From Spirochaetales bacterium (GTDB taxonomy: Bacteria > Spirochaetota > Spirochaetia > ARS1246): a stretch of DNA of 7,015 nucleotides. Shown piece after piece: positions 1 to 5,739 of the stretch. Position 1 is the stretch's first letter. Every line of letters begins with the position of its first letter. The stretch lies in NCBI GenBank assembly GCA_018644745.1, contig JABGPX010000535.1, forward strand, positions 1 through 7,015, written 5' to 3'. The position numbers and the translations under genes are program-made. Under the pieces are notes generated by a model. It worked only from the letters and a program-made list of their open reading frames with translations, ran no database searches and was not told the origin of the DNA.

Positions 1-1
1 C

Positions 2-124
2 GGCATGAAGATATTGCGCAGGCACGTGGAAACGTGTGTTAGCGAGGCAATCAGAGACGGCGGCAACAGTAAGGATGAGATGATTAACGAACTGATGTCT
101 ATCTTGTCCAAGCAGCAGTTGTAA
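2..124 (+). CDS. CsoR-family metal-sensing repressor, C-terminal part (5' end outside window)
   Basis: The first 40 in-frame codons end in TAA at 122-124 and read as the end of a CsoR/RcnR-family (DUF156) all-helical DNA-binding repressor. The visible segment holds the RRHVETC motif, whose His and Cys match the second and third ligands of the Cys-His-Cys Cu(I) site of CsoR. The first Cys would lie upstream of the window. The segment aligns without gaps to the end of the complete csoR at 3199-3528, with 29 of 40 residues the same by hand count, so the two are paralogues rather than a recent exact duplication. It probably closes another metal-resistance operon upstream. Which metal it senses cannot be told from this fragment, although the conserved His and Cys favour Cu(I). 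I see no T-rich hairpin terminator after it. Confidence 0.85.
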   Translation, partial: GMKILRRHVETCVSEAIRDGGNSKDEMINELMSILSKQQL

Positions 125-266
125 TTGTTCAGGCATTCGGTCCGGCGCCCAGTATAATAATTTGACGAATCTCTATCTATAACGCAGGAACTACAATCAT
201 AAAAGATAAATAGTGGGGAGATTGACCGTTCACAATACAAACAGTAGTAAAAAAGTCAGATAATAG

Positions 267-296
267 TTGACAGACCCCTGGGGGGTGTGGTATACT
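267..296 (+). promoter_or_regulatory. Sigma-70-type promoter of the copper operon
   Basis: A consensus -35 box TTGACA (267-272) and a near-consensus -10 box TATACT (291-296) are separated by 18 bases. The expected transcription start is near 303, giving a leader of roughly 20 bases before the copA Shine-Dalgarno site. The spacer contains the putative CsoR operator. A weaker promoter-like pair, TTGACC (222-227) and TAGTAA (245-250) with a 17-base gap, lies upstream but is much less convincing. Confidence 0.8.
274..286. promoter_or_regulatory. Putative CsoR operator (GC-rich palindrome)
   Basis: ACCCC-TGG-GGGGT is an inverted repeat with perfect 5-base arms and a 3-base centre, lying between the -35 and -10 boxes of the copA promoter. 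Known CsoR operators are short C-tract/G-tract palindromes of this kind that overlap copper-responsive promoters. Bound apo-repressor here would block RNA polymerase, and Cu(I) would release it. The site and its position are seen directly; assignment to CsoR rests on the family and on csoR being in the same operon. Confidence 0.7.
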
Positions 297-325
297 CAGA
301 GAGTAATCATTGAAGGAGAAGGGTG

Positions 326-2827
326 ATGAGTACTGAAAAGGAAACACTGCAAATAGAAGGGATGAGTTGCGCAAGCTGCGTAGCTTCTGTCGAGAAATCG
401 CTGAAATCTCTTGATGGAATACAGTTCGCAACCGTGAACCTGGCGACCGAAACCGCATCGATCGAGTACGACACGAACACTGTGAGCCACGAGGAACTGC
501 GCAAAGCCGTAGAGAATGTCGGCTATAAAATCGCAGAGAAATCGGTTCGCAAAAAACTTTCAATCGAGGGAATGACATGTGCGAGCTGTGTGGCCTCAGT
601 GGAGAAGGCGCTGAACGCGGTTGACGGCGTACGCATCGCCACGGTTAATCTCGCTACCGAAACCGCACAGGTGGAATACGATCCGCAAACGGCCGGTTTC
701 GAGGATTTTACGACTGCCGTTGCGAATGTCGGCTACAAGGTTGCGGTGGATGGAGGCGACGAGGATATCATTGAGTCGGAATTGGACAAAGACCAGAGTA
801 AAATCGATACGGCTAAGCGGAAGATGTGGTTGTCATGGGGCGGCACAATCCCAATTATTCTCATCATGCTGCCGGAAATGATCTTTAGGTATTTTGTGTT
901 TGGAGAAGTAGGTTTCCACATCAGCATGTTGGTGCTTGGCGCGGTTGTCCTTCTCGGACCCGGGTGGGAGACCCTGCGGAGCGCGTGGAAATCGGCGACT
1001 CATCTGGCGCCAAATATGGATGTGTTGATTGCAATGGGAACACTTGCCTCGCTTGCGACGGGTATAGTTTCTGTATTGCATCAGTTCGGAGCGGCACCGG
1101 CGTTTGCAAATTTCGCGGGAGTAGCCGGAATGATTATGGCGTTCCACCTTACCGGGCGCTATATCGAAACAAAAGCCAAAGGCAGAGCTTCTCAGGCGAT
1201 CAAAAAGCTCCTCACCCTCGAGGCGAAAGAAGCTGTTGTTGAAAGAAATGGCGAAGAGGTGACGATCGCGGTAAAGGACCTCCATATAGACGACGTGATG
1301 GTTGTGCGTCCGGGAGAAAAAATACCGACGGACGGAGAAGTAGTCGATGGTGAAAGTTCGGTCGACGAATCGATTGCCACCGGCGAGTCGATGCCTGTGG
1401 AGAAACGACCCGGAGACAGCGCTATCGGGGCGACCATCAATAAGAACGGACTGTTGCACATCCGGGCGACAAAGGTCGGCAAAGATACCTTTCTCAGCCA
1501 GGTAATCAAGCTGGTAGAAGAAGCGCAGGGGTCAAAAATCCCAATTCAGGCCTTTGCCGATCGAGTTACAGGAGTCTTTGTACCTTTTGTAATCGTGCTC
1601 GCCGCGGCAGTGATGGCCGCGTGGCTTGTATTCCCGGGTGCGTTTAACTCCGTGGCGGTTTGGGCATCTGCGTTTATCCCATGGGTGAACCCGGAAATGG
1701 GTACAGTCCCGCTGGCATTGTACGCGGCCATCGCTGTGTTGGTAATCGCATGTCCATGTGCATTGGGCCTCGCAACACCAACAGCCCTCATGGTCGGCTC
1801 GGGGATGGGAGCCGAAAATGGCATTCTAATCCGGCGAGGAGCCGCAATCCAAACCATAAAAGACGTAGAGACAATTATACTCGATAAAACAGGAACAATT
1901 ACCCAAGGTAAACCTGGTGTAACCGATATAATTCCCCTTGCCGGCGAGCCGGTTGAAGATATACTGGCGGCCGCGGCTTCCGTGGAGTCAGGATCGGAAC
2001 ATCCGCTTGGGCAGGCGATTGTTGCCCACACAAAGTCGCTCGGTCTCGAGCTGAGCCGTCCCGAGGGATTTATGGCAGTAACCGGCGGCGGTGTGACCGC
2101 CAAGGTCGCCGGAAAGTTAGTCCTGGTTGGTACCGGCAAACTCATCAAGGAGCACGGAATTATTATCGATCCTGTGGTCGAGAAAAATAAAGCGGAACTT
2201 GAAGACCAGGCCAAGACGGTAATGTTTGTCGCCATTGACGGAGAGGCCATCGGACTTATCGCAGTCGCAGACCAGGTGAAAACCGACAGTGCCCTAGCTA
2301 TAGCAGCCCTAAAACGCTTTGGTATGGTTCCGGTAATGATAACCGGCGACAACGAAAGAACCGCCCGTGCTATTGCCGCCGAGGTCGGTATCGACGAGGT
2401 GATTGCAAACGTAATGCCGGAGGATAAGTCAAATGAAGTCAAACGCCTGCAGGACACCGGCCGGACGATTGCCATGGTCGGGGACGGTATTAATGACGCT
2501 CCGGCGTTGACACAGGCAGATGTGGGAATTGCGATCGGAACGGGAACCGATATCGCTATTGAAGCGGGGGATATTGTTCTCGTACGCGGCGAACTCAGCG
2601 CTGTGGTAAAGGCGATCAAACTAAGTCAGGCAACCTTCAAGAAGATCAAGCAGAATCTATTCTGGGCGTTCTTCTACAACGTCGTGATGATCCCGCTCGC
2701 CGTCATCGGTGTTTTACATCCGGTGTTGGCAGAAATCGCGATGGCGTTTAGTTCCATCAATGTGGTGACGAACTCACGACGGCTGCAGCGCGCCGACATT
2801 CAAATGTATACGGAGGAATCGCGGTAA
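326..2827 (+). CDS. copA: Cu(I)-exporting P1B-type ATPase CopA
   Basis: This 833-residue membrane pump couples ATP hydrolysis to Cu(I) export from the cytoplasm. Two N-terminal HMA domains (about 8-70 and 78-140) carry MSCASC (13-18) and MTCASC (83-88) and are near copies of each other. The core has the actuator TGES (352-355), the transmembrane CPC metal site (476-478), the phosphorylation motif DKTGT with Asp520, the HP motif (559-560), TGDN (673-676) and GDGIND (719-724). Tyr784-Asn785 in TM7 and MxxSS (806-810) in TM8 complete the usual P1B-1 Cu(I) signature. Length is normal for a two-HMA CopA. I chose ATG 326 over the in-frame GTG at 323 because AAGGAG (313-318) is 7 bases before the ATG. 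Its stop overlaps the next start by one base (TAATG), implying coupled translation. Control is probably through the CsoR-type operator in its promoter. Confidence 0.97.
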   Translation: MSTEKETLQIEGMSCASCVASVEKSLKSLDGIQFATVNLATETASIEYDTNTVSHEELRKAVENVGYKIAEKSVRKKLSIEGMTCASCVASVEKALNAVDGVRIATVNLATETAQVEYDPQTAGFEDFTTAVANVGYKVAVDGGDEDIIESELDKDQSKIDTAKRKMWLSWGGTIPIILIMLPEMIFRYFVFGEVGFHISMLVLGAVVLLGPGWETLRSAWKSATHLAPNMDVLIAMGTLASLATGIVSVLHQFGAAPAFANFAGVAGMIMAFHLTGRYIETKAKGRASQAIKKLLTLEAKEAVVERNGEEVTIAVKDLHIDDVMVVRPGEKIPTDGEVVDGESSVDESIATGESMPVEKRPGDSAIGATINKNGLLHIRATKVGKDTFLSQVIKLVEEAQGSKIPIQAFADRVTGVFVPFVIVLAAAVMAAWLVFPGAFNSVAVWASAFIPWVNPEMGTVPLALYAAIAVLVIACPCALGLATPTALMVGSGMGAENGILIRRGAAIQTIKDVETIILDKTGTITQGKPGVTDIIPLAGEPVEDILAAAASVESGSEHPLGQAIVAHTKSLGLELSRPEGFMAVTGGGVTAKVAGKLVLVGTGKLIKEHGIIIDPVVEKNKAELEDQAKTVMFVAIDGEAIGLIAVADQVKTDSALAIAALKRFGMVPVMITGDNERTARAIAAEVGIDEVIANVMPEDKSNEVKRLQDTGRTIAMVGDGINDAPALTQADVGIAIGTGTDIAIEAGDIVLVRGELSAVVKAIKLSQATFKKIKQNLFWAFFYNVVMIPLAVIGVLHPVLAEIAMAFSSINVVTNSRRLQRADIQMYTEESR

Positions 2828-3186
2828 TGATAGATAATTTGGGCACGAAGACAGTGGAGATTCAGATAGACGGAATGCACTGTGAAAGTTGCGCCGGTTC
2901 AGTTCGCGGCGCGCTCGAAGCGGTGGAGGGTGTCGAATACGTTGACGTTTCGGTTGGAAAGGCACGGGTTAACTTTATTCCTCAAATCATATCTCGCGAT
3001 CTTATTGAAAAAGCCATTGACGAGACAGGTTATACGGTGCGGAAAAACACAAAACGTAAAGGTTTTTTCGGGCGCTATATCGATCGGATGATAGAGAGTA
3101 ACGCAAAGAACTTCGGCAATCAGCGGCTGGATTGCTGCACGCTGCCGAAAGATAAAACGGTTCGAAGATCGACACAAAAACATTAA
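2827..3186 (+). CDS. CopZ-like HMA-domain copper chaperone with C-terminal Cys-Cys extension
   Basis: This 119-residue protein starts with one HMA ferredoxin-like domain (about 8-72) carrying the Cu(I)-binding motif MHCESC (17-22). That fits a cytoplasmic chaperone handing Cu(I) to CopA or CsoR. Classical CopZ is about 68-70 residues; here a basic, soluble tail of about 45 residues follows, with CC at 103-104 in the context RLDCCTL. No membrane segment or signal peptide is visible. The tail cysteines could form a second metal or redox site, which is inference. The start is set by GGAGGA (2812-2817), 9 bases before the ATG that overlaps the copA stop. csoR begins 12 bases downstream, so all three genes should be on one transcript. 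The HMA assignment is firm; the tail's role is unknown. Confidence 0.9.
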   Translation: MIDNLGTKTVEIQIDGMHCESCAGSVRGALEAVEGVEYVDVSVGKARVNFIPQIISRDLIEKAIDETGYTVRKNTKRKGFFGRYIDRMIESNAKNFGNQRLDCCTLPKDKTVRRSTQKH

Positions 3187-3198
3187 GGCGGAAACAAT

Positions 3199-3528
3199 AT
3201 GTCGACAAATGAATTGCTCGAACTCGCAGGCAAGGAAAAGGGAGCGTACCACGATCCGAATGATGCGGTCACCGTAAATGCGCTCCGTCGTCTACGCAAT
3301 ATTGAAGGTCAAATACGGGGCATCCAAAAAATGGTAGAGATGGATAAGTATTGCATAGATATCCTCACCCAAATTTCCGCCGCTCGATCGGCGTTAAATA
3401 GTGTTGGCATGAAAGTCCTTCGAAGACACGTGGAGACATGTGTGAGCGAGGCGATTGAAGAACGCGGCGCCGGCAGCGACGAGATGATAGATGAGCTAAT
3501 GATGATACTTTCGCGGCAAGAGCTTTGA
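3199..3528 (+). CDS. csoR: Copper-sensing transcriptional repressor CsoR
   Basis: This 109-residue cytoplasmic repressor of the CsoR/RcnR (DUF156) family has the Cu(I) ligand set Cys52 (in KYCIDIL), His77 and Cys81 (in RRHVETC). The 25- and 4-residue spacings match the Cys36-His61-Cys65 site of Mycobacterium tuberculosis CsoR. Tyr51 next to the first Cys is also conserved, and acidic residues near 95-99 sit where CsoR has its second-shell Glu. Basic residues in the first helix (RRLRNIEGQIRG, 30-41) belong to the DNA-binding face. The first 20 or so residues form a longer N-terminal arm than in the shortest CsoRs. The start has AAGGCGG (3185-3191), 7 bases upstream. Being inside the operon it probably controls, it likely autoregulates through the palindrome at 274-286. 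A FrmR- or RcnR-type sensor is less likely given the ligand pattern. Confidence 0.93.
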   Translation: MSTNELLELAGKEKGAYHDPNDAVTVNALRRLRNIEGQIRGIQKMVEMDKYCIDILTQISAARSALNSVGMKVLRRHVETCVSEAIEERGAGSDEMIDELMMILSRQEL

Positions 3529-3536
3529 AATCGCGC

Positions 3537-4085
3537 ATGAGAAACTACCAAGCGACTGTAAAGACATCAATACTGACCATTCTGGTTCTTTCTATTCCCC
3601 TGACTCTGTCCGCGGAAACGGATGCGAACTTAGCCGATAGATTAGGTTTAAAAACCTTCGAAGCAGGTGTTGAAGCCCCGGATTTCGAGCTCGAGTTTCT
3701 CAATGGCGAGAAAAGGAAACTCAGTGAGTTTCGAGGCGATGTCGTATTCCTGAACTTTTGGGCCACATGGTGCCCTCCCTGCAGGCTAGAAATGCCGTCG
3801 ATGCAGGCGCTGTACGATCGACACGCCAGTTCGGGCTTGACCATTCTCGCCGTGGATTTACAGGAACCCGAGACGGCAGTCCGGAAGTTCGTTGATGATT
3901 ATAAGCTGACTTTTCCGATCCCCCTCGATTCCGAAGGGCGAGTGGGAGCAATGTACGGCGTAAGAAGTATTCCTACCACCTATATAATCGATCGTGACGG
4001 CATGGTTCTCTCTGTTGCCGTTGGGGCCCGGGAATGGGACTCAGATATTTCGCTGCTATACTTTGATGAGATACTAAAGAAATAG
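3537..4085 (+). CDS. Secreted TlpA/ResA-like thioredoxin-fold thiol-disulfide protein
   Basis: From the chosen ATG this is a 182-residue extracytoplasmic protein. It has an N-terminal signal peptide with a hydrophobic core at about 10-22 and likely signal peptidase I cleavage after LSA at about 26. A thioredoxin/AhpC-TSA-like domain follows, with the redox motif WCPPC (78-82) after the strand VVFLNFWAT and the cis-proline region SIPTTYIID around Pro146. No lipobox Cys is visible, so it is probably released or held by its uncleaved signal. The family reduces or shuffles disulfides, for instance in cytochrome c or Cu-site maturation. In this operon it may keep metal-ligand cysteines reduced, which is inference. 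An in-frame TTG at 3525 overlaps the csoR stop and would add four residues. Neither start has a good Shine-Dalgarno; the only purine run, AAGAG (3518-3522), is 14 bases from the ATG. Confidence 0.88.
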   Translation: MRNYQATVKTSILTILVLSIPLTLSAETDANLADRLGLKTFEAGVEAPDFELEFLNGEKRKLSEFRGDVVFLNFWATWCPPCRLEMPSMQALYDRHASSGLTILAVDLQEPETAVRKFVDDYKLTFPIPLDSEGRVGAMYGVRSIPTTYIIDRDGMVLSVAVGAREWDSDISLLYFDEILKK

Positions 4086-4096
4086 ATAAACCGCTG

Positions 4097-5128
4097 TCAA
4101 TCCGGCGAGCCGCAGTCGCACGGTTCTTCTTCCTCGACATGTTCGTCAGTGCCGTCGGATGAAGATATCGTGACCCATTCGCCTCCAGCATCAAGTGTAG
4201 CGTATATTGCATGACTCTCCGTCGCAACCACAATCTGATCAACATCAGCATGATTGACGGCTATGTGGGTTATTGCGTCGTCAACAGTGAAAGATACCGA
4301 GAAAGACGTAACATAACGCGCCGCGAGATCGTAGGCGTGCAGACCTGAGTCTCCAATCAACAGGCGTTTCCCGTCAGGATGAAATACCAAAGCAGATGGA
4401 TCGTCTATCCCATCGACGGTGAAAAATGTTCCTCCAAAATCCGTGCTCAGTAAAATCGATCCACCGGTGATCAGCGCGACAGTTCCCGCGACAGTCGGAT
4501 GAGCCGAAAGGGACGAGGGCTCGCCCACGCCGACATTTGCCGATACCGCCTGCCATGTAACGCCGTTGTCAACCGAATAATGCATACCCTGAGACATCTC
4601 AGGTACAGATTCATCATTATAAACATAGATCGAACTTGCGTCGTGAGCTGCCGCCACATTATGAAAATCCAATTGACCGGCGAAGCGAACGAGTTCCAGA
4701 TTCGCCCCCGCATCTATCACTTTTACCAGGCCGAGCGGGTTCGGGTATTGCGTGGTCAGATCCGGATGGCCGCTAGCGTAGAATCCATCGCGAACCGGCG
4801 CAAACGCCATAAAGTCATGGGCGGTTGGATTCGGGTGCGCCCATTCACCACTCTCGTAAAACCATAATCCGTCGTGTGCCGCAATAATTGCGGTAGCTTC
4901 TTCCGGTAAAAATCCAATTCCATGAATATGTGAGAAATACGGCTTGTCATTAAATAGGCTTGTGAATACGAGCCCAGTTTCTTCCTCATCATGCCCGTGG
5001 CCGCTATCCGCCGCAAGTTTCGGAGCCAATCCAAGCAGCAAGCCTATGCTTGTCAATACAAATATCCACGATATAAAAATTAGAGGATATTCGGAAGAAG
5101 CATGCCTCTGTTTTACAACCTTATTCAT
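4097..5128 (-). CDS. F510_1955-family glycosylhydrolase-like secreted beta-propeller protein
   Basis: This 343-residue protein has a hydrophobic signal or anchor segment (about 14-36) and then a His/acidic patch (SGHGHDEEE, 42-50). The body begins FSHIHGIGF (65-73) and continues with HDGLWFY, GFYASGHP and DFHN. This layout is what I recall from F510_1955-family glycosylhydrolase-like proteins found near copper genes in Gram-positive bacteria. Three Asp-box (SxDxGxxW) repeats are visible: SVDNGVTW (185-192), STDFGGTF (228-235) and TLDAGGEW (311-318), as in sortilin/BNR propellers. The last 15 residues are acidic and end in CDCGSPD, a possible metal ligand. I chose the start at 5128 because AAGAAGGA (5138-5145) lies 9 bases upstream; the frame is open to 5230 but without support. 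It converges on the copper operon with 11 bases between stops. No catalytic residues can be assigned, and hydrolase activity is not implied. Confidence 0.82.
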   Translation of the reverse strand: MNKVVKQRHASSEYPLIFISWIFVLTSIGLLLGLAPKLAADSGHGHDEEETGLVFTSLFNDKPYFSHIHGIGFLPEEATAIIAAHDGLWFYESGEWAHPNPTAHDFMAFAPVRDGFYASGHPDLTTQYPNPLGLVKVIDAGANLELVRFAGQLDFHNVAAAHDASSIYVYNDESVPEMSQGMHYSVDNGVTWQAVSANVGVGEPSSLSAHPTVAGTVALITGGSILLSTDFGGTFFTVDGIDDPSALVFHPDGKRLLIGDSGLHAYDLAARYVTSFSVSFTVDDAITHIAVNHADVDQIVVATESHAIYATLDAGGEWVTISSSDGTDEHVEEEEPCDCGSPD

Positions 5129-5151
5129 ACGGAGAATTCCTTCTTGGTCAA

Positions 5152-5179
5152 AATATATTTGATCTATTGATACCGTCAA
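5152..5179 (-). promoter_or_regulatory. Probable promoter of the - strand propeller gene
   Basis: On the - strand, TTGACG (5179-5174) and TATATT (5157-5152) form -35 and -10 boxes with a 16-base gap. They lie just upstream of the Shine-Dalgarno site at 5145-5138. The surrounding divergent region is very AT-rich and also holds a 10-base perfect palindrome, AATAATTATT (5179-5188). No G-tract CsoR-type operator is present here, so control by CsoR is not evident. Confidence 0.55.
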
Positions 5180-5229
5180 ATAATTATTATACCTTATCCT
5201 AATACTAATATATAAGTGCGGAGGAAGCA

Positions 5230-5442
5230 ATGAAGAAGTTTTTAATCATCGGTGTTGCGTTACTATTTGTGTTTGGAGCTATCGCTCCGATTTTTGCTGA
5301 AGGAAAAAATTGCGGTTGCAGTTTCGTTGTCGAGAATCCAAACCACACTCAGACACTCGGCGGAAAATCGGGACACAGTTCTCACAAAGGACTTCATATA
5401 GCTGCAAAGAAATCTGGGGTGGTAACTCACGTCCATAAATAG
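5230..5442 (+). CDS. Small secreted Cys/His-rich protein, putative metal-binding
   Basis: I do not recognise this 70-residue protein. It has a textbook signal peptide (MKK, a hydrophobic core to about 20, likely cleavage after IFA at 23). The mature peptide of about 47 residues begins EGKNCGCSF and contains a CGC motif (28-30), six histidines spread through the chain and a C-terminal THVHK. The Cys/His content suggests binding of Cu or another soft metal outside the membrane; this is inference from composition and from the copper locus next door. It is divergent from the propeller gene, which also ends in a CxC motif. The start is supported by GGAGGA at 5220-5225, 4 bases before the ATG. No clean + strand promoter is visible; TAATAC (5200-5205) is a -10-like site without a good -35. 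No T-tailed terminator follows. Confidence 0.75.
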   Translation: MKKFLIIGVALLFVFGAIAPIFAEGKNCGCSFVVENPNHTQTLGGKSGHSSHKGLHIAAKKSGVVTHVHK

Positions 5443-5456
5443 CAGCTATTTGGCAG

Positions 5457-5504
5457 GGTCGGTATGAGGGTTTAGGTCTGGTACCGAAAATCGCGCTACC
5501 GACC
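5457..5504. repeat. Inverted repeat after the small Cys/His-rich gene
   Basis: GGTCGGTA (5457-5464) is the exact complement of TACCGACC (5497-5504). A competing partner, AGGTCTGGTA (5474-5483), can pair with TACCGACCT (5497-5505) with one bulge. The RNA could therefore take two mutually exclusive hairpins. There is no following T-tract, so this is not a classical intrinsic terminator. It may be a 3' structure of the upstream mRNA or have no function. Confidence 0.35.
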
Positions 5505-5556
5505 TTACCTACAGTATAGTGATTCTCGGCCTGCCTGCTGTCGGCGCTAAATCTGA

Positions 5557-5583
5557 AGGTTAACCAACTGTCAGCTGTAACCT
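5557..5583. repeat. Short inverted repeat in the intergenic region
   Basis: AGGTTA (5557-5562) and TAACCT (5578-5583) form 6-base arms around a 15-base loop. The left side also contains TTAACCA (5560-5566), the same 7-base half-site that builds the palindrome at the arsR-like start. The rest of 5443-5695 has many stops in every frame I tried and no tRNA-like folding; I see no gene in it. Confidence 0.3.
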
Positions 5584-5695
5584 CTGACCCGCGTACTGAA
5601 CAAATCGCTCCATTGAGTCTTGCAATAGATCCCTGTTGACCTCAATTCACTAGACGGATGAGCCTTTATCAAGCAGCTTCCCCCAAAACATAATG

Positions 5696-5724
5696 TTGAC
5701 TTTTTAGATCAGGCATCCTATATT
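5696..5724 (+). promoter_or_regulatory. Sigma-70-type promoter of the ArsR-SRPBCC gene
   Basis: TTGACT (5696-5701) and TATATT (5719-5724) are spaced by the ideal 17 bases. The predicted transcription start, about 7 bases beyond the -10 box, falls at 5731-5732, which is the A of the start codon. There is no Shine-Dalgarno sequence between the -10 box and the ATG, so the message is predicted to be leaderless. Confidence 0.7.
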
Positions 5725-5739
5725 TAACCAGATGGTTAA
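5724..5739. promoter_or_regulatory. Palindromic operator over the arsR-like transcription and translation start
   Basis: TTAACCA-GA-TGGTTAA is a palindrome with perfect 7-base arms and a 2-base centre. It touches the last base of the -10 box and includes the ATG (5732-5734). A dimeric winged-helix repressor of the ArsR type would be expected to bind such a symmetric site, and binding here would shut off its own promoter. Assignment to the downstream protein is inference from position. Confidence 0.6.

Noticed and set aside
267..296. MerR/CueR-type control of the copA promoter
   Set aside because: The -35 to -10 gap is 18 bases rather than the 19-20 usual for MerR-family activation, and the palindrome has CsoR-type C/G tracts. 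csoR is in the operon.
323..325. GTG as the copA start
   Set aside because: It is only 4 bases from the Shine-Dalgarno AAGGAG; ATG 326 has the better 7-base spacing and adds no unexplained residue.
177..578. - strand open frame across the copA promoter
   Set aside because: It covers the promoter, operator and first HMA domain of copA and shows no recognisable protein features.
1546..2619. Long - strand open frame of 357 codons
   Set aside because: It lies antisense within copA and its translation is low-complexity Ser/Ala/Thr/Ile-rich, typical of the reverse complement of a real gene. copA has all its motifs in the other strand.
5129..5230. Upstream extension of the propeller gene to 5230
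   Set aside because: The extra 34 codons would cross its own predicted promoter and the small gene's ribosome-binding site and put a long polar stretch before the signal segment. The ATG at 5128 has a good Shine-Dalgarno.
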